A stretch of 64,000 bases of DNA from Candidatus Accumulibacter sp. ACC003 (GCF_907163085.1 NZ_CAJQTX010000005.1:310001-374000), one strand, 5' to 3'. Shown: positions 9,509 to 18,967, numbered from the stretch's first letter. Notes: generated from the sequence alone by a model not told the origin. A program made the numbers and translations.

Positions 9509-10417
9509 TCATCGGCTGGCTGGGTGGCGACCGCGTCGCCTGGCATCGACGATGAACGCCACCACGATGCCGGCCAGCAAACCGCCGAAAAACCCGAGCG
9601 CGAGCAGCGAGCCTCTCTTGGGCGCCACTGGTTTTTCGGCAACGAAGACGCTCTCGATTGCCTGCGCCGGCTGCGTCGCCGGAGCGCTGAGCGCGGTCTC
9701 GAACAGGACGATGTTCTGACGCTGACTGAAGATTTCAGCCTGCTTTACCAGGCGCGTCGTGGTCATCAGAGCGAGTTGGGTAAACTGGTCGTCCTTGACT
9801 GCGGCGGTCGGGATGAGCTTGCTCAGGGCAGCCAGATCCTGTTCTGCTTGCTGCTGTCTGCCCTTGGCTATGGCCAGATCACTTTTCAGTCGCTCGATCG
9901 CTGGACGGACGATTTCGGCCTGCCGTTCGGCCAGTTCGAATACCGCCGCATCGGAAATTTCGCGCGCACTCTCGGGACTGCCACTTCTAGCCCTGAGCTC
10001 GATGAGCGGAATCTCTCCTGCCGCGGTGGCAGTGTCCCTGGAAAGCTGCAGCGTCAGGAACTCATTGCCCGCGCCCGCCGAGCGTTGTAGCGCGTCAATC
10101 CAGTCCTGCCGATTCAGGCTGCGGGCAACGCGCAGTTGAAAAGCCGGCGTTTTCATGCGCTCGATCGCCTGAGGCACCGGTTCAGCAGGGCGACTTGACA
10201 ACACGCCGGGCGGGCCAAACTGCGTAACCTCGCCGACCAATCCAACCTGCACCAGGGCAAGCGCCTCATACTTCGGCGCAATCAGGACCATCGCAAGACC
10301 GGCAAAAAGCAAGCCAAGTGCTGCCCCGCCGGCAACGAGCCGCCAGCCCGCGCGCAGCTTCTGCCAAAGGTCGAACAGGTTGATTTCCCTTTCCTGCGTT
10401 AATTCGTTCGCGCTCAT
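9509..10417 (-). CDS. Wzz-type polysaccharide chain-length determinant
   Basis: A 302-aa inner-membrane protein with the polysaccharide co-polymerase layout. A short cytoplasmic N-terminus (EINLFDLWQKL) is followed by TM1 (about 28-50), a periplasmic coiled-coil-rich domain (about 60-255) and TM2 (about 275-297), with a proline-containing segment before TM2 (KPVAPKRGS). It would set the length distribution of the polymer made by the Wzy-like protein of the same cluster. ATG 10417 is used; a TTG lies immediately upstream. It is the last gene of the polysaccharide cluster and is separated from the rest by an IS remnant. Confidence 0.85.
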   Translation of the reverse strand: MSANELTQEREINLFDLWQKLRAGWRLVAGGAALGLLFAGLAMVLIAPKYEALALVQVGLVGEVTQFGPPGVLSSRPAEPVPQAIERMKTPAFQLRVARSLNRQDWIDALQRSAGAGNEFLTLQLSRDTATAAGEIPLIELRARSGSPESAREISDAAVFELAERQAEIVRPAIERLKSDLAIAKGRQQQAEQDLAALSKLIPTAAVKDDQFTQLALMTTTRLVKQAEIFSQRQNIVLFETALSAPATQPAQAIESVFVAEKPVAPKRGSLLALGFFGGLLAGIVVAFIVDARRRGRHPASR

Positions 10418-11161
10418 CAAGCGATCTTTCTTCCAGAACTAAATGTGTCTAGGTATCGGCGGATCCGAAAAGCGGACGCCGCGGGCTGGTGAATTGTCAG
10501 TTGCGCAGGCAGGACCGAGCCTTGAGCAGCTCCTGGATGGCAGTTATCTCATTACGCTTGCGGGCGATCTGTTCCTGGCCGAGGACAATATCCGGTTCCG
10601 TAGCGAAGGCGCCGACCACCCCGGCTTCCCAGCGGTGGAACGTTACCGCAAATTGCTTCGGGTCAAGCGCTCGGAAGACCCGCAGAAACGTCTCCGCGGA
10701 GCGAACCCTGTTCTTGAGCACCAGAAATTCACGCAGCCATTTTTCCTTCCGGCGCTCCCAATAGCTGATGTCTTCGATGGTGTCAAAATCCGCGTGTACC
10801 GCTGCCATGGCAATCACCAGCAACTGCAGAAAGTCATGCGGCGTTCGGTTGCTGGGTCTGCGCGGGTCGTCCACTTCCCTCAAGCAGCACATCAAGCTCA
10901 CTCATGTCCTCACAGTCGTTTCGGTCGTCCACAAGACCAGAGTGGACGTGATTGCAGAGGAGTTTACCGGCTTTTGTCATACATTCATCAATTGTCCGTG
11001 AGTTTCCGCTTCGCGAATATGACGATAGGCACTATGTCGTCCGAGTGCGGAAGGTCGGACCGATTAATCGGCCGATCAGTGTGCAGCCGAACAGTTTCAC
11101 TCGATGTCGAAGCAAGCGCATTATGAGGTCGCGAAGGCATATGTCCACCTCCTGCGTCAAT
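10418..11161. other. Decayed intergenic region between WbpM-like gene and wzz
   Basis: About 740 bp that carries the ISAs1 transposase remnant and, at its right end, a stretch resembling the start of wzz. No intact gene, IS terminal repeat pair or clear promoter was found. The rest appears to be eroded insertion debris. Confidence 0.6.
10497..10905 (-). pseudogene. ISAs1-family transposase remnant with internal deletion
   Basis: The translated segment matches the N-terminal part of ISAs1/H-repeat transposases (DDPRR, FDTIEDISYW, ERRKEKWLREFLVLKN, TFLRVFRALDP). It then jumps near position 10620 to a middle segment of the same family (ATEPDIVLGQ, NEITAIQELL). About 40 residues, including the first catalytic aspartate region (IDGK), are missing. 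The start is also shifted: ATG 10905 begins MSELDVLLE in another frame from the LREVDDPRR continuation. The C-terminal half is absent. It is a dead fragment inside the gap between the WbpM-like gene and wzz. Confidence 0.75.
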
Positions 11162-11163
11162 TC
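11100..11163 (-). pseudogene. Possible remnant of a second wzz 5' end
   Basis: Immediately after the WbpM-like stop, the minus strand reads GAATTGACGCAGGAGGTGGA and onward. This aligns with the wzz start region at 10405-10368 at 27 of 38 positions by eye. The corresponding peptide (ELTQEVDICLRDLIMRLL) parallels ELTQEREINLFDLWQKL of the intact Wzz. It has no usable start and runs into frame-broken sequence. It could be a duplicated or replaced wzz; the match is short and could be coincidental. Confidence 0.35.
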
Positions 11164-13120
11164 ATTTTCCTTCCTGAAGCCGCCTTCCGCTCCGAGTTTC
11201 ATCCAGAAAGTCACCAGTGGCCGGCCTTGCCATTGTGCGCCACCACAAGTCGTCGGCGCCTTGCTGCGCTGGAGCATATTCTTCTACCACCGTACCAAGC
11301 AAGCTAAGCACGCGCTCATAGTCAAATAGCCGGCTCGCTCGGTCCATTTCTCCCAGGACCTCAACCAAGCTCTCCCACGGCAGCTGATGTTCATAGGCCC
11401 GCATGATCAGCGGATGGGCAGTCCCCTCCACGTTCTCGCCGATCAGCAATTCTTCATAGAGCTTTTCACCCGGACGAAGACCCACGATCTCAATCGCGAT
11501 ATCGCCATCCGGATGCTCATCATTGCGCACCGCAAGTCCGCTCAAATGCACCATGCGCTGTGCAAGCTCAATGATTCTGACCGGCTTACCCATGTCGAGC
11601 ACATAGACTTCGCCACCCTGACCCATTGAACCGGCCTGGATGACCAGTTGCGCGGCTTCGGGAATGGTCATGAAATAGCGCGTGATGTCAGCATGGGTCA
11701 GCGTTATCGGCCCGCCCGCCGCTATTTGTTTGCGGAAGAGCGGCACGACGGAACCCGAGGAACCGAGGACATTGCCAAAACGGACCATGCAGAAGCGGGT
11801 GCCGCCACCGCGTCTGGCGAGGGCCTGAAGAATGAGCTCGGACAGGCGCTTGCTCGCGCCCATCACGTTGGTTGGCCGCACCGCCTTGTCGGTGGAGATC
11901 AGCACGAAGGTTTCGACGCCTGCGGCCAACGCCGCCTCGGCCATTCGCCGCGTCCCGACAGCGTTATTGCGCAAACCTTCGATCGGGTTATGCTCGACCA
12001 GCGGCACGTGCTTGTAGGCCGCGGCATGGTAGACCGTCTGCACCGCGAAACGGGTCATGAGCATTTCGTTGCGATGCTGCTGGGTGACCGAGCCCATGAC
12101 CGCCACCAGCTCGAGCTGCGTACCCGTGCGCTCGCACAGATTGCGAAGTTCCTGCTCGATCGAATACAAGGCGAACTCGGAAAGCTCCATCAACACCAGG
12201 CGCAAGGGCTGCAGACTCACGATCTGGCGGCACAGCTCCGAACCGATCGAGCCGCCCGCACCGGAAACCAGCACCGCCTTGCCGGTGACACAGTGCTCCA
12301 GCAAAAGCGGATCCGGCGCCACTGATTCACGTCCCAGCAGGTCGTCGATTTCCACCTCGCGGATGGCGTCTTCGGTGACCTTGCCACTGACGACCGCCAT
12401 CATACCCGGCACTATTTTGACCTTGCATTGCAGGCCTTCGAGGCGATCGATGACTGCTAGCCGGCGGGCGCGGCTCGCCGAGGGAATGGCCAACAGCACT
12501 TCATCGACCCGCCGGGCTTTCACGACATCCTCCAGATCCGCCGGCGAATGCACGCGCAAGCCGGCTACCTCGCTCTTCTGGAGGCGCGGATTGTCGTCGA
12601 AGAACAGCACCGGCAGGTATTCCTTGCCGGCCCGCAGCGCATACGCGAGCTGCGTCCCCGCGCTGCCGGCGCCGTAGATGGCAATCCGCGTGCGCGGCGT
12701 CTGTCGTCGCTCGGCGCGCAGGAAATAGCTGCGCGCCATGAAGCGGGTCACCCCGACATAGGCAATCGCCAGTACCCAGTAGATCACGAGTACGCCACGC
12801 GACAGACCCTGACTGTGGGTCAGCGCGATCACTGCTGCCAGCACGAGCACCGACAGGCTCACGCCGCCCGCCACGACAAAGACGACGCGGTCCTCCATGA
12901 AACGGATCACCGCGCGGTAGAGCCCCAGATGCACGAAGATCGGTATGGCCAGCAAGGGTGCTGCCAGCAACTGCCAGCCGTAGGCATCCAGGTCGGGCAT
13001 GAAGGTCTCAAAACGTACGGCCAGCGCCGACCAGAAAGCAGCAAACAGCAAGACCAGATCCGTGGTGACGGCGATCGCCTGCTTCTGCCAACGGGGCAAG
13101 GAAAGGAACTGTCTGATCAT
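11162..13120 (-). CDS. WbpM/FlaA1-type membrane nucleotide-sugar 4,6-dehydratase
   Basis: A 652-aa protein with four N-terminal membrane helices (within residues 15-130), a first Rossmann-like domain (IYGAGSAGTQLA near 150) and a C-terminal SDR domain (GAGGSIGSELC near 285). The catalytic region reads STDKAVRPTNVMGASK, with Met replacing the usual Tyr of YxxxK, as is typical of WbpM-type UDP-GlcNAc 4,6-dehydratases. It would make UDP-4-keto-6-deoxy-GlcNAc at the inner face of the membrane. The adjacent SDR gene (13239-14204) is the likely C4-reductase. Other WbpM-type roles in capsule or glycoprotein sugars are possible. Confidence 0.9.
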   Translation of the reverse strand: MIRQFLSLPRWQKQAIAVTTDLVLLFAAFWSALAVRFETFMPDLDAYGWQLLAAPLLAIPIFVHLGLYRAVIRFMEDRVVFVVAGGVSLSVLVLAAVIALTHSQGLSRGVLVIYWVLAIAYVGVTRFMARSYFLRAERRQTPRTRIAIYGAGSAGTQLAYALRAGKEYLPVLFFDDNPRLQKSEVAGLRVHSPADLEDVVKARRVDEVLLAIPSASRARRLAVIDRLEGLQCKVKIVPGMMAVVSGKVTEDAIREVEIDDLLGRESVAPDPLLLEHCVTGKAVLVSGAGGSIGSELCRQIVSLQPLRLVLMELSEFALYSIEQELRNLCERTGTQLELVAVMGSVTQQHRNEMLMTRFAVQTVYHAAAYKHVPLVEHNPIEGLRNNAVGTRRMAEAALAAGVETFVLISTDKAVRPTNVMGASKRLSELILQALARRGGGTRFCMVRFGNVLGSSGSVVPLFRKQIAAGGPITLTHADITRYFMTIPEAAQLVIQAGSMGQGGEVYVLDMGKPVRIIELAQRMVHLSGLAVRNDEHPDGDIAIEIVGLRPGEKLYEELLIGENVEGTAHPLIMRAYEHQLPWESLVEVLGEMDRASRLFDYERVLSLLGTVVEEYAPAQQGADDLWWRTMARPATGDFLDETRSGRRLQEGK

Positions 13121-13238
13121 CGACTCACGGTCTCCGTCCGGAAGTTCAGCCCGGGCGGCGCCAGAATGGCGAACGCACGAAATTCAGGAAGCAGGCCAGG
13201 GAAAGCGTTCATCTCTCCCGACAAGCGAAAAAAACGCT

Positions 13239-14204
13239 TCACCTTGAGGGCCCTGTCTTTGAGTTTAGCCAGTGTTCGGCCGTGCGCCGCAATCCCTCAT
13301 CGACGCTCAGCGGCGGCGACCAGGCGAGGAGTTTCTTTGTCTTGCCGATATCCACTTCGAGCGACGCGCACAAACGCTGTGCAAGGCCTGGACGTCCGAT
13401 CAAACCTGCGGCCAGCGACAGCGCTGCAGTTGGCAGTGAAATCAGCCTTGCCGGGCGGCCGAGAGCCTTGGCCATTCGTCGCAGCAACGCTGCGGTCGAC
13501 AGGTCTTCGCCATCGGAAACGAGAAAGACCTGATTCGCCGCGGCTGGGTGTTCGATACAGGTAGCGACCAGATCCACCAGATTTTCCAAAGCTACCAGGC
13601 TGCGTCGGTTTTCCGCTATGCCGCCCAGTGGTAAAGGAACGCCACGCGCCAACCAGCGCATCATGGCGAGAAAGTTTGCCTTGACGCCCGGCCCATAGAC
13701 CAGCGGCGGCCGGATGACGACCACCTCCATTCCCGTCTCTTGCGCCAATACGCGCAAACCGTCTTCCGCTTCGCGTTTCGAGATCGCGTACGCATCCTCC
13801 GGCGCCGGTGGCTGCTCGGCGGTGAATGGCATGCCGGGCAGAGTGCGCTCACCATTGACCTTGATCGAGCTGAGAAAGACGAATCGCCGCGCGCCCGCTT
13901 GCGCCGCCTGGCGTGCCAGGTGCAGAGTGCCGGCGACGTTGACGCGACGAAACTCGGCCAATGGATCGGCGACGACATCGTTCATGATGTGCACCCGTGC
14001 AGCGCAGTGGACGACGACATCGACTCCGGACAGCGCTGCGGACCAGTCCTGATCCGTTGACAAGGACGCCTGGACGATGGCCACACCTTGGGGGCAGGGC
14101 GCAGCCCGCGTATCCCGCACGACGATGCGGATGCGATGTCGCTGGCGCAAAGGCGCCAACAGCGCCTGCCCGACGAAGCCAGAAGCTCCCGTCAATAGAA
14201 TCAC
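13239..14204 (-). CDS. NAD-dependent nucleotide-sugar epimerase/reductase (WbpV/WbpK-like)
   Basis: A 321-aa extended SDR protein with an N-terminal GASGFVG dinucleotide motif, FLSSIKVNGE and a YAISKREAE active-site YxxxK. Its partnership with the WbpM-like dehydratase next door suggests it reduces the 4-keto intermediate to UDP-QuiNAc or UDP-FucNAc; which product cannot be decided from sequence. The start is a GTG whose bases overlap the stop of the upstream glycosyltransferase (GTGA). A 118-bp gap separates it from the WbpM-like gene. Confidence 0.82.
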   Translation of the reverse strand: MILLTGASGFVGQALLAPLRQRHRIRIVVRDTRAAPCPQGVAIVQASLSTDQDWSAALSGVDVVVHCAARVHIMNDVVADPLAEFRRVNVAGTLHLARQAAQAGARRFVFLSSIKVNGERTLPGMPFTAEQPPAPEDAYAISKREAEDGLRVLAQETGMEVVVIRPPLVYGPGVKANFLAMMRWLARGVPLPLGGIAENRRSLVALENLVDLVATCIEHPAAANQVFLVSDGEDLSTAALLRRMAKALGRPARLISLPTAALSLAAGLIGRPGLAQRLCASLEVDIGKTKKLLAWSPPLSVDEGLRRTAEHWLNSKTGPSR

Positions 14205-15421
14205 GACGCCACCTTGCGAGTCGACACGAGAAAATCCTTTAGCCTTCGAGCCAGGACGCGCGGCTCGAAATTGCTCTCGTAATAGGCGCGCGCATTGGCG
14301 CCCATGCGCTCCAGTGCCTCAGGCCCACTCGTTTGCAAGCTGCGAATGGCCGCGGCCAGGGCCTGCGGATCCTCGGCCGGGCAGGCTACACCAGCAGCGG
14401 CCTCGAGGATGACGCGCGCGCCCTCGCCGTCGAGAGCGGCGATGATCGGGCGTCCCGCTGCCAGGTAGGCCTGCACCTTGCTCGGCACGGTCTTGCTCAT
14501 TATCGGACTACGCACCAGACTGACCAGCAGCGCCGATGCTGAAGACATGATCGACGGCATTGACGATAAGGCGAAGCGACCGGGCAAGACAACGTTGGCG
14601 AGTTTTCTTCGTTTGATTTCGGCTCCCAGCCATTCGCCACGGCTGCCACTACCGACCAGGACCAGCCTTATCTCCCTGTCTTCACGGAGCAATTCCGCCG
14701 CCTCGAGGATGGTATCAAGCGCCTGTACCGTGCCGAGATTGCCGGCAAAGACGATATTGAAGCCCGGCTCGAAAACCAGCGGGCATTCTTCTTCCGCTGT
14801 CGCGCAGGAAAACGCAAAATCGCCCGCGTTCGGATGATAGCGGACCGGCGTCTTGCCGGCCATGGCCTGTACGGGTTCGATGAATGCCTCCGACTGGACC
14901 AGCAGAAGGTCGTTCTTGCGGTATATCCAGCGCACGAGACAGGAAACGGCATCGAGAATTTTCTGGTTGCGCACGAAACCTACGGCACTCAGGCTTTCCG
15001 GCCACAGGTCCTGGACCCAGGTAATCACCGAGGCCTTTTTCAGCCGCGCCAGCCAGATCGCCGGGATCGCTTGCGTTATCGGTGAAACCGCAAAAACGAA
15101 TATCGCGTCGATAGAACGCCCCCGCAGCAGCCAGGAGCCGCAGACGATCGCCGAAAAAACAAATGAAGCATAATTCGCCAACAAGCGCAGCGCTGAAGCG
15201 CGACCTCTCGGCACCAACGGCACACGAAAAATGGTCACGTCATCGTGCGGCTCGGTCGCACAGGACCACCACGAATAACCGGCGAAGCTCACGCCTTCCG
15301 GATAATTCGGCTGGCCAGTGAGCACCAGCACCTCGCAGCCCTCCTCGCGAAGTGCCTGCACGACTTCCGTGATACGAAAATTTTCCGGCCAGTAGTACTG
15401 ACTCACAACAAGAACCCGCAT
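14201..15421 (-). CDS. WbuB-like GT4 glycosyltransferase
   Basis: A 406-aa retaining glycosyltransferase with a two-Rossmann GT-B fold. The N-terminus (VVSQYYWPENFRITEV, TGQPNYPEG) and the C-terminal PSKVQAYLAAGRPI donor-site segment are characteristic of WbuB-type enzymes, which transfer N-acetyl-L-fucosamine or related L-amino sugars. It lies between the UDP-GlcNAc 2-epimerase gene and the reductase gene, which fits use of a locally made 2-acetamido-2,6-dideoxy sugar. The acceptor is unknown. Confidence 0.87.
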   Translation of the reverse strand: MRVLVVSQYYWPENFRITEVVQALREEGCEVLVLTGQPNYPEGVSFAGYSWWSCATEPHDDVTIFRVPLVPRGRASALRLLANYASFVFSAIVCGSWLLRGRSIDAIFVFAVSPITQAIPAIWLARLKKASVITWVQDLWPESLSAVGFVRNQKILDAVSCLVRWIYRKNDLLLVQSEAFIEPVQAMAGKTPVRYHPNAGDFAFSCATAEEECPLVFEPGFNIVFAGNLGTVQALDTILEAAELLREDREIRLVLVGSGSRGEWLGAEIKRRKLANVVLPGRFALSSMPSIMSSASALLVSLVRSPIMSKTVPSKVQAYLAAGRPIIAALDGEGARVILEAAAGVACPAEDPQALAAAIRSLQTSGPEALERMGANARAYYESNFEPRVLARRLKDFLVSTRKVAS

Positions 15422-15434
15422 TTGCTGCTATCCC

Positions 15435-16574
15435 CTAGGCCGTTTCCGTCTTGTGCCAGACCTTCCGATTGACGAAATCGGTGTAGCTTTGGATGATCCG
15501 CAGCATCTTCAGGGAAACGTTGTCCGGCGAGTAGTCCTCGACCAGACGAAGCGCGCGGCATGCCCCGCGCGGTTGCTGGTCGACAATCGCCAGACCCTGC
15601 AATACACGATCGACGCTCAGGCCGACCATCATCACCGCGGCTTCTTCAAAGCCTTCCGGCCGTTCATGCACTTCGCGCAGGTTCAGCGCCGGGAAATTCA
15701 GTATCGAGGACTCCTCGGTGATCGTGCCGCTGTCCGACAAGACGCAGCGGGCCTCGGTCTGCAGCTTGACGTAGTCGAGAAAACCGAAGGGCTTCAGGAA
15801 CTGCACCAGCGGATGCGCCGTCAGCGTCAGCGCCTGCAGGCGCTTGCGGGTACGCGGGTGCGTCGAAACGATCACCGGCTCGCGATAGGTCTCGGCCAGC
15901 GTGTTCAGAATCGCCAACAACTTCTCGATATTTGGTGGTGAATCGACGTTCTCCTCACGGTGCGAGCTGACAACGAAATAATGACCCTGCGAAAGGTTCA
16001 GCCTACTCAGCACGTCCGAGGCGTCGATCCCCGGGCGGTAGTATTCGATCACCTCACGCATCGGGCTGCCCGTCTTGATCACCTGGTCCGCCGGCAGGCC
16101 CTCGCGCAGGAGATACTCGCGAGCGATCTCGCTGTAGGTTAGATTGATGTCGGAGGTATGATCGACGATGCGCCGGTTGATCTCCTCGGGGACCCGGAAA
16201 TCAAAGCAGCGATTACCGGCCTCCATGTGGAAGATGGGGATTTTGCGCCGCTTGGCGGCGATCGCCGCCAGAGAACTGTTGGTGTCACCGAGGAGCAGCA
16301 GTGCCTCTGGCTGAAACTCCTGGAAAGCCCGGTCGGCGGCCATGATCACCTTGCCGATCGTTTCGGCTGCCGTCACTCCCGCGGCCTCCAGAAACATGTC
16401 GGGTTTTCGTATTCCCAGATCACTGAAGAACACCTCGTTCAGCTCGTAGTCGTAGTTCTGCCCGGTGTGAACGATCACGTGTTCACAGTGCCGATCCAGC
16501 TCGGCCATGACGCGCGAAAGCCGGATGATTTCGGGCCTTGTGCCGACGATGGTCATTACCCTGAGCTTACGCAT
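15435..16574 (-). CDS. UDP-GlcNAc 2-epimerase family (WbjD/WbvD-like)
   Basis: A 379-aa non-hydrolysing 2-epimerase. Motifs seen are GTRPEIIRLSRV at the N-terminus, HTGQNYDYELN, VSSHREEN and SDSGTITEES. Next to a WbjB-like dehydratase, it is more likely to epimerise a 6-deoxy-L-amino sugar at C2 (the WbjD, FnlC or WbvD role) than to make ManNAc. Its start overlaps the stop of the dehydratase gene by 8 bp. The cluster contains no WecC-type dehydrogenase, which also argues against a ManNAcA branch. Confidence 0.88.
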   Translation of the reverse strand: MRKLRVMTIVGTRPEIIRLSRVMAELDRHCEHVIVHTGQNYDYELNEVFFSDLGIRKPDMFLEAAGVTAAETIGKVIMAADRAFQEFQPEALLLLGDTNSSLAAIAAKRRKIPIFHMEAGNRCFDFRVPEEINRRIVDHTSDINLTYSEIAREYLLREGLPADQVIKTGSPMREVIEYYRPGIDASDVLSRLNLSQGHYFVVSSHREENVDSPPNIEKLLAILNTLAETYREPVIVSTHPRTRKRLQALTLTAHPLVQFLKPFGFLDYVKLQTEARCVLSDSGTITEESSILNFPALNLREVHERPEGFEEAAVMMVGLSVDRVLQGLAIVDQQPRGACRALRLVEDYSPDNVSLKMLRIIQSYTDFVNRKVWHKTETA

Positions 16575-17577
16575 TGAGCGCCTCGCGGATGATGTCCAGC
16601 TGCAGCAAAGTCTTCTTTACGCCTTCGATATCGAGGCGCTGCGTATTGTGCGAAGTGTAGTCGTCGAGCTCGGAAATCTCGGTCTCTCCTTCGACGAAGT
16701 ACTTGTTGTAGTTCAGATCCCGGGAGTCGGCCGGGATCCTGTAGTAGCCCTGCAAATCCTCTGCGCGAGCCATTTCTTCACGCGAAACGAGCGATTCGTA
16801 GAGTTTTTCGCCATGTCGGGTGCCGATCACCTTGATCTCGTTGTTCCTGAGCAGCAATTCCCGCATCGCCTGGGCGAGGTCACCGACCGTGGAAGCCGGC
16901 GCCTTCTGGATGAAGATGTCACCAGGGCGCGCATGCGTGAAGGCGTAAAGGACCAGATCGACAGACTCGTCGAGAGACATCAGGAAGCGCGTCATGTTCG
17001 GGTCGGTAATCGTGATCGCCTTTCCCGAAAGAAGCTGCTCCAGGAAAAGCGGGATCACTGATCCCCGGGATGCCATCACGTTGCCATAGCGCGTCGCAGA
17101 CAGGACGGTCTTGCCCGGATCGCACAGTCGTGACTTGGCGACCATCAACTTCTCCATCATCGCCTTTGAAATGCCCATTGCATTGATCGGGTAGACCGCC
17201 TTGTCGGTACTCAAAACGACGCACCTGCGAACCTGGTTGGCAATTGCCGCCCGCATCACATTTTCTGCACCCAGGACATTGGTGCGCACCGCCTCCATCG
17301 GATAAAACTCGCACGACGGTACCTGCTTCAAGGCCGCCGCATGGAAAACGTAGTCCACCCCGCGCAAGGCGTCATGAACGCTGTCGTACTCGCGCACGTC
17401 GCCGATGTAGAACTTCACCTTGTCGCTCTTCAGGGCAAGCCGCATGTCCTCCTGCTTTTTTTCATCGCGGCTGAAGATGCGGATCTCGGAGAAGTCGGAA
17501 TGCAAAAAACGCTGCAAAACGGCGTTGCCAAATGAGCCGGTACCGCCGGTAATCAACAGAATTTTGTCTTTAAACAC
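16567..17577 (-). CDS. WbjB/CapE-type UDP-GlcNAc 4,6-dehydratase/5-epimerase
   Basis: A 336-aa soluble SDR enzyme. The N-terminus (LLITGGTGSFGNAVLQRFL, FSRDEKKQEDMR) and the STDKAVYPINAMGISK active site, with Met in place of the catalytic Tyr, are those of the CapE/WbjB/FnlA group. That group converts UDP-GlcNAc to 4-keto-6-deoxy sugars with 5-inversion, the first step to L-FucNAc, L-RhaNAc or L-QuiNAc. The start is GTG 17577. It is coupled to the 2-epimerase gene. No CapF/WbjC-type reductase with a cupin domain is present; the RmlD-like gene at 26335-27210 is the candidate replacement. Confidence 0.9.
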   Translation of the reverse strand: MFKDKILLITGGTGSFGNAVLQRFLHSDFSEIRIFSRDEKKQEDMRLALKSDKVKFYIGDVREYDSVHDALRGVDYVFHAAALKQVPSCEFYPMEAVRTNVLGAENVMRAAIANQVRRCVVLSTDKAVYPINAMGISKAMMEKLMVAKSRLCDPGKTVLSATRYGNVMASRGSVIPLFLEQLLSGKAITITDPNMTRFLMSLDESVDLVLYAFTHARPGDIFIQKAPASTVGDLAQAMRELLLRNNEIKVIGTRHGEKLYESLVSREEMARAEDLQGYYRIPADSRDLNYNKYFVEGETEISELDDYTSHNTQRLDIEGVKKTLLQLDIIREALNA

Positions 17578-17634
17578 CGCTAGTTCCTATTTCTATCGTG
17601 GATGCATCGTAGGGAGCACATACCAGCCGTTCCT

Positions 17635-18786
17635 TCAAGGCGCACATTTCTCGACCGCCTCTTCCAGTACGCTGATGACTTTGTACTGCTGTTCCAGGGA
17701 TAAACCGACCCATAGCGGCAGGCGCAACAGTTTCTCCGCCGGTCGATTGGTGACGGTCAGAGACCCGTTTACCCGCCCGTAACGTTGCCCCGCCGGAGAC
17801 GAGTGCAATGGCACATAATGAAAAACGGCGTAGATTCCGGCTTGCCGCAGGGCCTCGATAATCACGTCCCGATCAAGCGTCGGCGCCAGCACGACGTAGT
17901 ACATGTGGGCATTGTGCCGACAATGCGCCGGCACGACCGGACGCCGCAGCAGGCCTCTTGCTTCCAGTGCCTCCAGCGCCTCGTGGTAACGCGCCCAGAT
18001 CGCCAAGCGCTCGGTGGTAATGGCTTGCGCCTCCTCGAGCTGTGCCCACAGAAAAGCCGCGATCAATTCACCTGGCAGGAACGATGAGCCGACTTCCTGC
18101 CAGGTGTATTTATCTACTTCGCCGCGAAAAAAGCGGCTGCGATCGGTGCCCTTTTCCCGGATGATCTCGGCCCGTTGCGCCATCTGCATATCGTTGACCA
18201 GCAGGGCCCCGCCTTCACCGGAGATGACGTTCTTGGTCTCGTGAAAGCTGTAGCTGCCAAGGTCGCCAATACTGCCCAGCGCCCGCCCCCGGTAGCTTGC
18301 CATGACACCCTGCGCCGCATCCTCGACGACCTTCAAGCCGTGCTGCCGCGCGATCGCCATGATGCTGTCCATTTCACACGCCACACCGGCGTAATGCACC
18401 GGCACGATGGCTCTGGTGTGCGGCGTGATCGCCGCCTCGATCAGGCACTCATCAAGGTTGAAGGTGTCTTCCCGGATATCGACGAAAACCGGCACGCCGC
18501 CGCGCAGGACGAAGGCATTGGCCGTGGAAACGAAAGTGTAGGAAGGCATGATCACTTCATCGCCGGGCTGAATGTCGAGCAGCAGTGCCGACATTTCCAG
18601 CGCCGCTGTGCACGAGTGGGTAAGCAGCGCCCTGGCACAACCCATCTGCTCTTCGATCCATGCGTGGCAACGCTTGGTGAAGGGGCCGTCGCCGGCCAGC
18701 ATATTGCCGAACTTGGCTTCGGCAATGTAGTACAGCTCCTTGCCGGTCATGTAGGGGCGGTTGAAAGGGATCTTCTCTTCGCTCAA
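17635..18786 (-). CDS. WecE/RffA-type dTDP-4-keto-6-deoxyhexose 4-aminotransferase
   Basis: A 383-aa PLP enzyme of the DegT/DnrJ/EryC1 family. The PLP lysine lies in SFHETKNVISGEGG, and GDEVIMPSYTFVSTANAF and VVEDAAQG are conserved. It starts IPFNRPYMTGKEL, as in WecE. The frame is open 93 codons further upstream, but TTG 18786 has GGAGAG 6 nt before it and gives family length, so it was chosen. In WecE it makes dTDP-4-amino-4,6-dideoxygalactose (Fuc4N). The rmlA and rmlB genes needed for that substrate are not in the window. Confidence 0.88.
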   Translation of the reverse strand: MSEEKIPFNRPYMTGKELYYIAEAKFGNMLAGDGPFTKRCHAWIEEQMGCARALLTHSCTAALEMSALLLDIQPGDEVIMPSYTFVSTANAFVLRGGVPVFVDIREDTFNLDECLIEAAITPHTRAIVPVHYAGVACEMDSIMAIARQHGLKVVEDAAQGVMASYRGRALGSIGDLGSYSFHETKNVISGEGGALLVNDMQMAQRAEIIREKGTDRSRFFRGEVDKYTWQEVGSSFLPGELIAAFLWAQLEEAQAITTERLAIWARYHEALEALEARGLLRRPVVPAHCRHNAHMYYVVLAPTLDRDVIIEALRQAGIYAVFHYVPLHSSPAGQRYGRVNGSLTVTNRPAEKLLRLPLWVGLSLEQQYKVISVLEEAVEKCAP

Positions 18787-18967
18787 GCTTGCTCTCCAGG
18801 GTCGCGACGCCGACTTACCATCGTGCTCAGACGGCTTCGATGCTTGCCAGCGCACGCTTCGACCGGCAAGCGCTGGCAGCAGCAGCCGAAGGCCGCCGGG
18901 CGCCAGGTGACAAGCTCGGCCTGCGCAAACGATGGTCGTGCCGAGGAGCGGCCAGGCGCAGTCATCA

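Noticed and set aside
11032-11277. 81-codon minus-strand frame overlapping the end of the WbpM-like gene
   Set aside because: Its start lies inside a conserved gene; only the segment after the stop, resembling wzz, was kept as a possible remnant.
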